Positions 48,671 through 58,653 of a DNA stretch of 64,000 bases are shown one piece after another. Numbering within the stretch: position 1 is the first letter of the stretch; the number at the start of each line of letters is the position of its first letter. The notes under the pieces were generated by a model, which ran no database searches, had not been told where the DNA came from, and saw only the letters and a program-made list of their open reading frames with translations. Origin of the DNA: Quadrisphaera granulorum (GTDB lineage: Bacteria > Actinomycetota > Actinomycetes > Actinomycetales > Quadrisphaeraceae); contig NZ_QGDQ01000016.1 in the NCBI RefSeq assembly GCF_003149145.1, forward strand, positions 46,364 to 110,363. The letters are read 5' to 3'. A program made the position numbers and the translations under genes.

Positions 48671-49403
48671 CGGATCGGTGGGCCGACCCTTGTCATCGAG
48701 GGCGGGGGCGTGCGCTTCGTCGTCGACCCGACTTTCGATCCGCCGGGCGAGTGCCCGGTGGGATCGCGAGTGCTCACCAAGACGTCGGGTCCCGCGCGGG
48801 AGCCGCGGGAGGTCGGCGACGTCGACGTCGTCCTCCTCTCGCACGACCAGCACCCCCGACAACCTCGACCGCAGCGGGCGAGCGTTCGCGCTGGCGGCGC
48901 CACTCGTGCTCACCACCCCGATAGCTGCTGACCGTCTCGGAGGGCCGGCCCGCGGGCTGGCGCCCTGGACATCAGTGGAGGTCAGCGGCGTCACCGTCAC
49001 GGCGGTGCCGGCTCAGCACGGACCCGACGGCACGGAGGCGCTCACCGGTCCCGTCACGGGGTTCGTCCTCAGTGGCTCGACGCTGCCGACGACGTACATC
49101 TCCGGCGACAACGCCTCGCTCGCCCACGTCGAGCGTGTGGCGGAGCGGTTCCCCGACATCGCGGTGGCGGTGCTCTTCGCGGGGGCGGCACGGACCCCGC
49201 TGGTGGACGGGTGCCTCACGCTGACCAGCGCGGAGACAGCGCAGGCGGCGCAGATCCTCGGGTGTCCGCGCGTGCTCGTCGTGCACACGGACGGGTGGGC
49301 GCACTTCACCGAGGGAGCACGCGACGTGGCATCGGCCTTTGAGGCCGCCGCGCTCTCGGGATTGCTCGTCGACGCTACGCCGGGGCGGCGGACTCGGCTC
49401 TGA
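48665..49403 (+). pseudogene. MBL-fold metallohydrolase gene with a frameshift
   Basis: From GTG 48665 the frame encodes TRIGGPTLVIEGGGVRFVVDP and a metal motif LLSHDQHP; continuation DNLDRSGR and the rest of the domain (VTAVPAQHGP, TYISGDNAS, VLFAGAAR, VHTDGWAHF) are in the next frame. One C too many in the C5 run at 48853-48857 explains it. If repaired the product would be about 245 residues of the UlaG-like metallo-beta-lactamase family (HxDxHxDNLD). A sequencing error is possible. Confidence 0.75.
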
Positions 49404-49424
49404 GCTGCCGCGCCGCTGCGAAGA

Positions 49425-49778
49425 TCAAGCAGCGCGCCCCGGCTGCGGCCGGACTGCTTCGTCTGCGGGAGCTTCATCTGCAGGGGCTGCAGACGGGCGG
49501 ACCAGTCTCAGCGGCACCTGAACGTCAACCGGCTGCGCCGCCTGTGCTGATCGTGACGCCGCGATGGCGTCTCCGAACTGCGCGTTCCGGGCGCCGACGA
49601 GCGGCATCGCCGTCTGGCGACCGGCCCGCGCCGACGTCACCGACAGCGCCATCACCACCAGGAGCAGCGCCCCTGTTGCCACGAACACACCCAGCCCGAC
49701 AGCTCCCAGCACCACCACGGTGACCACGTCCTTCGTCTCGGTGGTCCCAGCGTGCGCCTCACGGTTCGAACAGCACAC
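49425..49778 (-). CDS. small membrane protein, hypothetical
   Basis: The frame gives 117 residues from GTG 49778 (AAGGGG upstream), with one hydrophobic segment (DVVTVVVLGAVGLGVFVATGALLLVVMA) and a polar Ala/Pro/Arg-rich C-terminus containing a repeated PADEA. I recognise no family. It follows the emfourin-like gene by 81 bp on the same strand. Coding status is not certain. Confidence 0.45.
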   Translation of the reverse strand: MCCSNREAHAGTTETKDVVTVVVLGAVGLGVFVATGALLLVVMALSVTSARAGRQTAMPLVGARNAQFGDAIAASRSAQAAQPVDVQVPLRLVRPSAAPADEAPADEAVRPQPGRAA

Positions 49779-49859
49779 CCCTTGCGGGCGGACGAAACGG
49801 GCAGACCGGTTAACCCGCAGGCTGACCGGTCACGCCCGCGTGTCACCGGTGGGGCAGGG

Positions 49860-50147
49860 TCAGCGCAACAGCCCGTCGAGCAGTTGCCGCGCTCCGGCGG
49901 GCATCGACCCTTCGCGTAGCTGGATGCGCTGGGGCGTCCCGTCGGTGGCGTCGTCCTCGACGGTTACCTCGTAGCAGAAGCCGTCGCGGCGGGAGCTGGC
50001 ACCGCCCGCCGTGGTGTCAGCGCTGGCGCTGGTGCTGACGAGGTTGCGGAGCTGCTGGGCGGTGCCGTCGTCGAGCTGGGAGGTGTCGGCCTCGCCGCGA
50101 CGCACGATGCCGGCGAACCCGCCGCTGCGCTCCACCACCACCCGCAC
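49860..50147 (-). CDS. emfourin-like protealysin inhibitor
   Basis: This 95-residue protein opens with VRVVVERSGGFAGIVRRGE, followed by a DGFCYEVTVEDD strand and the C-terminal ARQLLDGLL helix, matching emfourin-type proteins that inhibit protealysin-like M4 proteases. It lies 36 bp downstream of such a protease gene, in the same reading frame after its TGA. It would keep the protease inactive in the producing cell; this is by analogy. The GTG at 50147 is the only fitting start. Confidence 0.78.
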   Translation of the reverse strand: MRVVVERSGGFAGIVRRGEADTSQLDDGTAQQLRNLVSTSASADTTAGGASSRRDGFCYEVTVEDDATDGTPQRIQLREGSMPAGARQLLDGLLR

Positions 50148-50183
50148 GTCGCCATCATCCCGCAGCGCGGACGGCGCGTCGGC

Positions 50184-51251
50184 TCAGAGCACCCCGACCT
50201 GCGACCAGGCGTCGCCGACGGCCTCGTGAACTGGCGACCCAGACCGGTGGCCGAGCGCCTCAGCAGCTCGCAGCGTCGTCTGGGCGAACGTCGCGAAGGA
50301 GGACGTCTTCGGCAGTGACGGGTCGCGCAGGGCGTCGTACCAGACCTTCCCCGCGACCTCCCACGCCTTCCCGCCGATAGCCGTGGCGGCCAGGTGGAAA
50401 GCCTTGTTCGGGATCCCGGAGTTGGTGTGCACGCCGCCGTCGTCGGAGGTGGTGACGACGTAGTCGTCCATGTGCGCCGGTTGGCTGTCGCGGCCGAGCT
50501 CGGGGGTGTCGTACGCGGTACCGGGCGCGGCCATCGACCGCAGTGCCATGTCGGGGTGGTCCAGCAGCAGCCCCTTGCCGATGAGCCAGTCAGCCTCGTC
50601 AGCGGTCTGACCGAGCGCCCACTGCTTGACCAGCGACCCGAAGACGTCGGACACGGACTCGTTGAGCGCTCCCGACTGCTTGCTGTAGACGAGCTGCGCC
50701 TCGTCATCGGTGACACCGTGGGTCAGCTCGTGCCCGATGACGTCGATGGCGATGGTGAACCGCGCGAACACCTCGCCGTCGCCGTCGCCGAAGACCATCT
50801 GCGAGCCGTCCCAGAAGGCGTTGTCGTAGTCCTTCGCGTAGTGGACGAACCCGCGCAGCGGCAGCCCCTCGTCGTCGATGGAGTCACGCCCGAACGCCTG
50901 CCGGAACAGGTCGAACGTGGCGCCGAGCCCGTCGTAGGCCTCGTCAGCGGCGGCGTCACCCGTGGCAGGAGCCCCCTCGGACCGGACGACGACGGCGGCG
51001 CTCAGGTCTTCGCTGCTGCCGCAGTCGAAGATCGTCCGTGACGGCTGGGCGCCCGCGCGGGCGTGCGCGACGACGGTGCGCGGCTTGCTCGGGCGCAACA
51101 GCGCGCTCTGCGCCCGCGAAGACCGCAGCGACGCGTCGAGGGAGAGGGTGCGCAGCGCGCCTCGGCGCTGCGAGTCGGTGCCGCGCAGCACGAGGTGCTC
51201 CAACAGCACGGGCGGCATGACGCAGGTGGGGAGGAGACCGGTGACTGCCAT
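50184..51251 (-). CDS. protealysin-like M4 metalloprotease
   Basis: This 355-residue thermolysin-family protease has the zinc motif HELTH at residues 174-178, the third ligand E198 in GALNESVSDVFG, and the family segment DDGGVHTNSGIPNKAF. The propeptide is short and begins with the protealysin-type CVMPPVLLEHL; no signal peptide is visible, as in protealysins. ATG 51251 is preferred to GTG 51287 on that basis. Members are intracellular or secreted by non-classical routes and process host or bacterial proteins. Confidence 0.92.
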   Translation of the reverse strand: MAVTGLLPTCVMPPVLLEHLVLRGTDSQRRGALRTLSLDASLRSSRAQSALLRPSKPRTVVAHARAGAQPSRTIFDCGSSEDLSAAVVVRSEGAPATGDAAADEAYDGLGATFDLFRQAFGRDSIDDEGLPLRGFVHYAKDYDNAFWDGSQMVFGDGDGEVFARFTIAIDVIGHELTHGVTDDEAQLVYSKQSGALNESVSDVFGSLVKQWALGQTADEADWLIGKGLLLDHPDMALRSMAAPGTAYDTPELGRDSQPAHMDDYVVTTSDDGGVHTNSGIPNKAFHLAATAIGGKAWEVAGKVWYDALRDPSLPKTSSFATFAQTTLRAAEALGHRSGSPVHEAVGDAWSQVGVL

Positions 51252-51383
51252 GCCGACGATGGTGGACCCCACCACTGACAGCCGCACTCACACCCAGCCG
51301 CACGGAGGAGGGCGCCGGAACTGGTGCCCTCGGGTCCCCGTAAGTCGGCCTCGCCGCGACCCCCGGCGCGGGACCATGGGACG

Positions 51384-52577
51384 GTGACCCCCCGCCCCAG
51401 CCTCGAGGACGTCGCCGAGCTGCTCGGCAGTCCCGGCCTCGCCTGGGCCGTGCAGCGCGTGCGGGGGCAGCTGGAGAGCGGCGCCGATCCGGTCGCCGTG
51501 CTGCAGCTGCTCAGCGCCACCCACGCCCAGCGGGCAGCGGCGCGCGAGCTGCTGGGCCCGGCCGCGGTGGTGCGCGGGACGCAGCTGTCGGTGAGGGTCG
51601 ACGACGTCGAAGAACTCCTCCGCGAGGTCGCCGGCTGGCCCAGCGACCTCGCGTCAGCCGTCCGAGCGCTCGACGGTGGGCCGCTCCCGGAGCCGGCACC
51701 CGAGCCCGAGCCCGAGCCCACGGTTGTCGTGCTGCCCGAGCCCGTGGTGCTCCCGGAGACGGTCGTGCTCGTGGAGACTGCGCCTGCCGTCGTCGCGGGG
51801 CCCGTCCTCCGCGAACGTGTGCTAGCTCCGGAGCCGGAGCCTGAGGCAGAACTCGAGCCAGAGCCAGAGCCAGAGCCCGAACCTCGCCCGGAGCTCGACG
51901 CCGCGGGCGCGCAGGAGGCCGGGCTCGCGCTGGCCGACGTCGTCGTCGTCCTTGATCTTCCGGTCGCTCCCCACGGGCCGACCGGAACCCTCCTGACAGC
52001 GATGGGCGCGGCGGGGCTGCCCGCCGTCGTGACCCTGCAGCAGCTGCGGGAGGCTCCGCCGAGCTGGCTGCCCGCCCCTCCCGGCGGCACCGCTCTCGTG
52101 TGCGCCACAACTGCTGCGATGGCTGCCATCGCCGTCGCAGCACCGCGCCGCCGCCTGCGCGGACCGGCATCGTCGACGGCGCAGCACGTGCCCGTCGTGT
52201 GCCTCGACGCTTCCGCCACCGAGGCGGGTGCCGACCCCGACTGGCCCGGTGACGCCGTCACCGTGGTGCTGAACGGCTTGCGCGGCGCCGGGTGGCGGCT
52301 GCTCCTCAACCCCGGAGACGGGCCGGAGTCCGACGTGCTCACGGAGCTGCTCGTCGACGAGTTCGACGCCGAGGCGTGGCACAGCCCCGCCCCGGACGGC
52401 GCGCTGCTGGAGCTGCTCGTCGCTGACGCGCGCGGGTTCCAGCGGGCTGCCACTGTTTCGCCGAAACCTGTGCCACCTGAACCTGTGCGGGTCGACCTGC
52501 CCGACGTCCCGACTCAGTCGCGCCTGCCGCTCGCCGGGACCGCCCTGAAGCGCACGAGCGCCCCCGGAATCAGCTGA
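51384..52577 (+). CDS. orphan JetD/TIGR02679-like protein with degenerate Toprim region
   Basis: This protein has 397 residues. Residues about 3-98 (LEDVAELLGSPGLAWAV, THAQRAAARELLGP, RGTQLSVRVDDVEELLRE, SDLASAVRALDGG) look like the N-terminal domain of the TIGR02679 family, which includes Wadjet JetD. A Pro-Glu repeat linker (about 105-175) follows. The C-terminal part (VVVLDLPVAPHGPTG, LPAVVTLQQLREAPP, ALVCATTAAMAAIA) follows the pattern of the DUF2399 Toprim domain, but the expected CENP glutamate is replaced (CATT) and the HGDFDWPG-type metal motif is absent. No JetA, JetB or JetC homologue is adjacent. GTG 51384 is chosen from the domain boundary; an in-frame start at 51324 is possible. 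Confidence 0.65.
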   Translation: MTPRPSLEDVAELLGSPGLAWAVQRVRGQLESGADPVAVLQLLSATHAQRAAARELLGPAAVVRGTQLSVRVDDVEELLREVAGWPSDLASAVRALDGGPLPEPAPEPEPEPTVVVLPEPVVLPETVVLVETAPAVVAGPVLRERVLAPEPEPEAELEPEPEPEPEPRPELDAAGAQEAGLALADVVVVLDLPVAPHGPTGTLLTAMGAAGLPAVVTLQQLREAPPSWLPAPPGGTALVCATTAAMAAIAVAAPRRRLRGPASSTAQHVPVVCLDASATEAGADPDWPGDAVTVVLNGLRGAGWRLLLNPGDGPESDVLTELLVDEFDAEAWHSPAPDGALLELLVADARGFQRAATVSPKPVPPEPVRVDLPDVPTQSRLPLAGTALKRTSAPGIS

Positions 52578-54121
52578 CCCGCCAGGTCGAGGTGGTGCGC
52601 CGCGACGCACGCCACCACGGGGTAACCGCCCGTGACGGGGTGGTCGGGTCCGAACAGCACCGGCTGTCCGCTGGGCGGCACCTGCACCGCACCGCGGACG
52701 GTGGGCTCGCTGGGGAGCTCCCGCCCGGGTTCGGTGCGCTCCAGCGGCCGAGCCCCTTCGAGTCGCGCCCCGACGCGGTTGCTCTGCGCGCTGACCTGCC
52801 ACTCCTGGCGGCACAGCAGCTCGCGCGACGCGGGCGTGAACCAGTCGTCTCGGGGGCCGAGCACCACGTCGAGCTCGGTCACCGCGCCCACCCGGGGCAG
52901 CGACGCGGAACTCGTCTCCTCGGGGAGGAGCGCCACCGACGATTCCAGCCATGGCGGACCGTCGACGGCGAGCACGTCTCCCCGGCGCAGTGGCCCCGGC
53001 CCGAGGCCCGACAAGACGTCCGTGGCGGCACTGCCCAGCGGTCTGGCAGGCACGGGAGCCGCGATCCCTCCGCGCACCGCGACGTAGGCGGCGGCACCGG
53101 CGCGCGGAGCGGTCAGGGTGAGCACGTCGCCGTCGTCCAGGGGGATCGGGGTGCCCAGGGCCATCGGGTGGCCGTTGATGAGGACGACGACGGCGGCGCC
53201 GGTCACGGCCACGACCGACCGGCCCAGGCCACGGACCTCCAGCGGACCGGCCACCTCGAGCGCCGGGGCTCCCGCGGCTCCGCCGACGGCGCGGTTGGCG
53301 GCCCGCAGGGCGCGCCTGTCGAGCGCACCGCTCGGGCTGACGCCGACGTCGGCGTGACCCGGGCGGCCGAGGTCGGTCACGAGGGTCAACGGGCCGGGGT
53401 CGAGCACCTCGAGGCCGCCGAGGCGCAGCTCCTCACCCGTGCGTGACGCTGCGTCACGGGGGCTCGCGCGGGTGGCTGACTGTCCATGATCACGGAGGGT
53501 TGTGGGGGTGAAGCGGACGCGGACGCCGGGGCGCAGGAGGGCGGGCGGGTCTCTGTCGCCGTCCCACATCGCCAGGTCGGTCCGTCCGATGAGCTGCCAC
53601 CCACCGGGGGAGGCCCGCGGGTAGACGCCGCTGAACTCCCCGGCGAGGCCCACCGCACCCGCCGGCACGCGTGTGCGGGGCACCTCGCGTCGGGGGACGC
53701 GCAGAGTCGGATCACCGCCGACGAGGTAGGCGAACCCTGGCGCGAATCCCGTGAATGCCACCGACCACGGCGTCGCCGCGTGTCGGCGCACCACCTCTGC
53801 CGATGTCAGGCCGGTGAGTCGGGTGACGTCGGCGAGGTCGTCGCCGTCGTAGACGACCGGCACCTCGACGGTCTCGCTGCCGAGTGCGTCGTGCTCAGGG
53901 GAGAGCTCACGGGACGCCTCTGGAGACGGATCCCACGGAATCCCGGATAGGTCTGGCACCCGCCCGGTCTCCCACCGAAGCAGCAGCGTGCGCGCCGCAG
54001 GCACCACCTCCACGACACCCGGCAGCGGACGCTCCCGCAGCGCGACCCGCAGGGCGAGTACCTGGGTGAGGTCGTCGAGTTCGAGCAGGACGGCCGACGA
54101 GCCGACCGGCAGTACTCTCAC
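52514..54121 (-). CDS. pxpBC: 5-oxoprolinase subunits PxpB and PxpC fused
   Basis: This 535-residue protein joins PxpB/KipI (residues about 1-205: RVLPVGSSAVLLEL, FTGFAPGFAYLVGGDP, RVPAGAVGLAGEFSGVYPRASPGGWQLIGRT) to PxpC/KipA (about 235-535: DPGPLTLVTDLGRPGHADVGVSPSGALD, QSNRVGARLEG, GYPVVACV). With PxpA it hydrolyses 5-oxoproline to glutamate using ATP. In many bacteria B and C are separate genes. The linker codes for LRDHGQSATRASPRD and contains a short repeat also found between genes in this window. The GTG start at 54121 lies 10 bp after the pxpA stop. Confidence 0.93.
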   Translation of the reverse strand: MRVLPVGSSAVLLELDDLTQVLALRVALRERPLPGVVEVVPAARTLLLRWETGRVPDLSGIPWDPSPEASRELSPEHDALGSETVEVPVVYDGDDLADVTRLTGLTSAEVVRRHAATPWSVAFTGFAPGFAYLVGGDPTLRVPRREVPRTRVPAGAVGLAGEFSGVYPRASPGGWQLIGRTDLAMWDGDRDPPALLRPGVRVRFTPTTLRDHGQSATRASPRDAASRTGEELRLGGLEVLDPGPLTLVTDLGRPGHADVGVSPSGALDRRALRAANRAVGGAAGAPALEVAGPLEVRGLGRSVVAVTGAAVVVLINGHPMALGTPIPLDDGDVLTLTAPRAGAAAYVAVRGGIAAPVPARPLGSAATDVLSGLGPGPLRRGDVLAVDGPPWLESSVALLPEETSSASLPRVGAVTELDVVLGPRDDWFTPASRELLCRQEWQVSAQSNRVGARLEGARPLERTEPGRELPSEPTVRGAVQVPPSGQPVLFGPDHPVTGGYPVVACVAAHHLDLAGQLIPGALVRFRAVPASGRRD

Positions 54122-54131
54122 AGCCCAGCCC

Positions 54132-54947
54132 TCACAGCACAGCCGAGCGGACCGCGACACCGGCGGCCTCGAGCGCCGCCCGCACGGCCCGGGCCACGGC
54201 AACGGCGCCGGGGGAGTCTCCGTGCACGCACACCGACTCGGCGTGCACGGGCACGTCGTCGCCGTCGACGGAGCGCACGACACCCTCGGTGACGAGCCGT
54301 ACCACCCGCTCGGCCACCTCGGCGGGGTCGGTCACCAGCGCACCCGGGAGGCGACGGTTGACCAGCGCCCCGGTGGCCGTGTACCCGCGATCGGCGAAGG
54401 CCTCGGCCACGGTCCGCAGCCCCTCGGCCTGGGCAAGCTCCTCCAGCGGTGAGCCGGCGAGGACGACGAGTGGCAGCCGCGGGTCGAACCGCCGCACAGC
54501 CTCGACCACCGCCTCGCCGTGCGCGCCACCGGCCGCCGCGGTGTTGTAGAGCGCCCCGTGCGGCTTGACGAAGGAGACCCGCGTCCCGGCCGCCTGCGCC
54601 AGACCTGACAGCGCCCCCAGCTGGTAGAGGACGTCGGCGACGAGCTCGCTGCGGCTCGCGTCGACGTAGCGGCGTCCGAAGCCCACCAGGTCGCGATAGG
54701 AGGGGTGCGCCCCGACCGCCACGCCCCGCCGGGCGGCGGCGGCGCACACCGCCAGCACCGACTCCGGATCACCGGCGTGGAACCCGCACGCGACGTTGGC
54801 GCTGGTCACCACCTCGAGCAGTGCGTCGTCGTCGGTGAGGGACCACCGGCCGAAGCCTTCGCCGAGGTCGGCGTTGAGGTCCACGGCCAGACCAGGAGCT
54901 GGACGATCAGGTGGGCTCGCTGCGGGCAAAGGGGTGGACTGCACCAC
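54132..54947 (-). CDS. pxpA: 5-oxoprolinase subunit PxpA (LamB/YcsF family)
   Basis: This 271-residue protein shows the family signatures VDLNADLGEGFGRW, SANVACGFHAGDP, VGAHPSYRDLVGFGRR, VKPHGALYN and a C-terminal VCVHGDSPGAV. It supplies one subunit of the ATP-dependent 5-oxoprolinase, with the pxpBC fusion encoded immediately downstream. Start is GTG; two adjacent GTGs (54947, 54944) are equivalent. It is divergent from a GGDEF gene with about 30 bp between starts. Confidence 0.95.
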   Translation of the reverse strand: MVQSTPLPAASPPDRPAPGLAVDLNADLGEGFGRWSLTDDDALLEVVTSANVACGFHAGDPESVLAVCAAAARRGVAVGAHPSYRDLVGFGRRYVDASRSELVADVLYQLGALSGLAQAAGTRVSFVKPHGALYNTAAAGGAHGEAVVEAVRRFDPRLPLVVLAGSPLEELAQAEGLRTVAEAFADRGYTATGALVNRRLPGALVTDPAEVAERVVRLVTEGVVRSVDGDDVPVHAESVCVHGDSPGAVAVARAVRAALEAAGVAVRSAVL

Positions 54948-54976
54948 CCGGTGATCCTGCCAGCCTCAAGCGCTGT

Positions 54977-56534
54977 GTGTCCCCCACCGATGTCCCACGC
55001 GTGACCTGGATCTGGGTGTTGGCGCTCGGCGCTGCCGGATCGCTGGCGTATGCCCTGCTCACAGGGCCCGTCGAGGCTCCGCTCGCCGCGGCGGTCGTGT
55101 ACCTGGCCCTCGGGGCGCTCGGCCTCGTGGGCACCGCGGTCGGCGCGGCCCGCCTGCCCCTGCGCGCCGCCGCCCCGTGGTGGTGCGTCACCGCGATGCA
55201 GCTGGCGTGGTGCGCCGTCGACATCCGCTACCTCGTGCTCACCACCCAGGGCGCCTACACGGGTGCGCCCGCGGCGCTCGACATGCCCTACCTCATCGGG
55301 TACCCGCCGCTGCTCGTCGCGGTGCTGCTCCTGCTGCGGCGCGCCCGCAGCGCCCGGCCCCCAGGGGCGCTCACGGACGCCGCCGTGCTCGGCGTGGGAC
55401 TCGCCCTGCTCGGCTGGGCCGCCCTCGTCGGTCCCGTCCTGCACGCCTACCCCGACAACGCGCAAGCCCGGCTCGGAGCGACGCTGTTCCTCGCGTGCGA
55501 CGTCGTGCTCACCGTGCTCGTCGTCGTCCTGCTCGCCTCCTCACCCCGGGCGCCCGCCAGCACCTGGCTGGCGCTCGCGGCGGCCCTCTCCGGAATGCTC
55601 GGAGACTGCGCCTACCTCGTCGGCGACCTTGTGCCGAACGGCGTGCTCGTCGTCCTGGCCGTCGGCTGGACGGCCAGTAGCACGCTGTGGGCGGCTGCCG
55701 CGCTGCACCCCAGCGCTGGACGCTCGCCCGTCGACCCCGAGGGGGAGAACCCGGGCGGCACGGGCACCAGTACCGCCGGCTTCGCCCCGCGCCGCATCGC
55801 CGCGATGATCGGCGGGGTGGCGCTGGCACCGGTCTCGCTCGGCATCGACCTCGTGGTGAACCGGGGCTCGTCGTCGCTGCCCGCCGTGCTCGCGTCCAGC
55901 GCCATGTCGCTGCTGGTGGTGGGTCGGCTCGCGGTGGCCTTGCGAACCACCGCCGCATCCCTGGCCGAGCGCGAGGAGATGCGGCGAGCCCTGGAGCACC
56001 AGGCCAGTCACGACGGGCTCACGGACCTGCCCAACCGGTCGACCGCCGTTGCCCGGATCGAGACGGCGCTGGACGGCGCCCGCCGCGACGGCAGCTGCGT
56101 CGGGCTCCTGTTCATCGACCTCGACGGGTTCAAGGCCGTCAACGACAGTCGTGGCCACCGCGCCGGTGACCAGGTGCTGCGGACTGTCGCGGACCGGCTC
56201 GCCCAGTGCCTGCGCCCCGGTGACACCGTCGGGCGGCTCGGCGGCGACGAGTTCGTCGTCGTCCTGTCCCGCCTCGCCCACGGTGACCCCGGCGACGACG
56301 GTGCGCTGCGGACCCTCCTCATGATCGGCGAGCGGATCGTCGCGGTGGTCGCCGAGCCGATCGTCCTCGACGACGGTGACGTCGTCAGCGTGGGCGCCAG
56401 CGTGGGAGCCGCACTCGGGGGGTCCCTCCACCAGCCGGACACCGCCGACGCGCTGCTGCACGAAGCCGACACCGCGGCCTACCGCGCCAAGGCGGCGGGC
56501 CGGGGGCGGGTCGAGCTGTCGGGTGGGTTCCCGA

Positions 56535-56557
<23 letters not shown>
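54977..56557 (+). CDS. membrane diguanylate cyclase (GGDEF)
   Basis: This 526-residue protein has about eight hydrophobic helices in the first 330 residues and one GGDEF domain (about 355-515): [47 protein letters not shown]. The active-site GGDEF is intact; no EAL domain follows. Start is uncertain among GTGs at 54911, 54977 and 55001; 54977 is chosen because CAGCCT, a near -10 box, lies 8 nt upstream and because it avoids overlap with pxpA. Confidence 0.85.
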
Positions 56558-57623
<1,066 letters not shown>

Positions 57624-57687
57624 GCCCAGGGCAACTGCCCGCACGCCCCGCCTGTTCCTCGGCCCCCTCGCCGTGGCGTCCGACGAG

Positions 57688-58653
57688 CTATCCGACGAGG
57701 TATCGGTACTCGTGGTGCACCCGGAAGCCGACCTTCTCGTACAGCGCCCGTGCGGGGTCATTGACGACGGCGACCTGCAGGAACGCCCGGGCCGCTCCGC
57801 GCTGCGCACCCCACGCGAGCAGTGCGCGGGTGACCGCGACGGCCAGGCCCCGGCGCCGGTGCGCGGGAGCCGTCTCGACGGCGGACAGCCCCAGCCACGT
57901 GCCCTCAGCACCGAGGGGGGTGCCTCGCGACAGCGACCCCCGCGCGACGGCGAGCACCTCGCCGTCGTCGTCTCGGATGCTCGCGAAGACCTGCTCGTCG
58001 GCGGACAGCAGCACCCGCCGCCCGACCTCGCCGACCGGGCCCCGTCCCCGGTAGGTGGCGAGCCAGACGTCATCGGGTTCGTCGTCGAGGCGGAGCCCCA
58101 CCGGAGATGCCTGGGCCGGGAGCGGCGGATCCAGGCGAGCGGTCATGACGAGGCTGGGGGTGCGGACCTGCCAGCCCCGCAGCTCCAGCTCCTGCGTGAG
58201 AGGGCCCGTCGGTGCCGCGATCATCGCGTCCAGGTGTCGCGCGGCGTAGAACGCCCGCACGCGGGCGAGCGCGGTGTCGAGGTCGCAGCCCGGGTCGCCG
58301 ATGGCCAGCGCCGAGTTCGCGCGGCCCGTGAACCCTCCGGCAGCGCGCAACCGCCACGCCCCGAGGTCCTCGCGTTCCACCGGTCGCCAGTGCTCAGCCG
58401 CCACCAGCTCCAGCTCCTCGATGCTGGTCTGGCTGGTCTGGCGACGTGCGGGCGCCGGCGGCACGGCCTTTGCCGCGAGCACGTCGGCGCGTGGCACCAC
58501 CACCTCACCACGACGCGTCACCACGACGAGGCGCTCCTCGTCCGCGGCGACCAGCTCACCCAGAGCGTCCGACGCCGACCCGTCGGGGAGCCGGTGCCGC
58601 ACCACCACCCGGCGTCCGACCACGAGCTCGTCGAGCCGCAGTGCGTGCTTCAC
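57688..58653 (-). CDS. GNAT-family N-acetyltransferase with N-terminal SH3-like domain
   Basis: The first 75 residues of this 321-residue protein ([32 protein letters not shown]) look like a small beta-barrel, as in mycobacterial Rv0428c-type acetyltransferases; the C-terminal GNAT domain has [24 protein letters not shown] (acetyl-CoA loop) and [14 protein letters not shown]. The acceptor is unknown. Its start overlaps the stop of the upstream hypothetical gene (ATGA), so the two are coupled. Confidence 0.88.
   Translation of the reverse strand: MKHALRLDELVVGRRVVVRHRLPDGSASDALGELVAADEERLVVVTRRGEVVVPRADVLAAKAVPPAPARRQTSQTSIEELELVAAEHWRPVEREDLGAWRLRAAGGFTGRANSALAIGDPGCDLDTALARVRAFYAARHLDAMIAAPTGPLTQELELRGWQVRTPSLVMTARLDPPLPAQASPVGLRLDDEPDDVWLATYRGRGPVGEVGRRVLLSADEQVFASIRDDDGEVLAVARGSLSRGTPLGAEGTWLGLSAVETAPAHRRRGLAVAVTRALLAWGAQRGAARAFLQVAVVNDPARALYEKVGFRVHHEYRYLVG

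Noticed and set aside
52454..52468. Palindrome GTTTCG-c-CGAAAC near the end of the JetD-like gene, similar to the mntH repeat
   Set aside because: The shared part is short, lies in coding sequence and is not near the start of any gene, so I treat it as chance.
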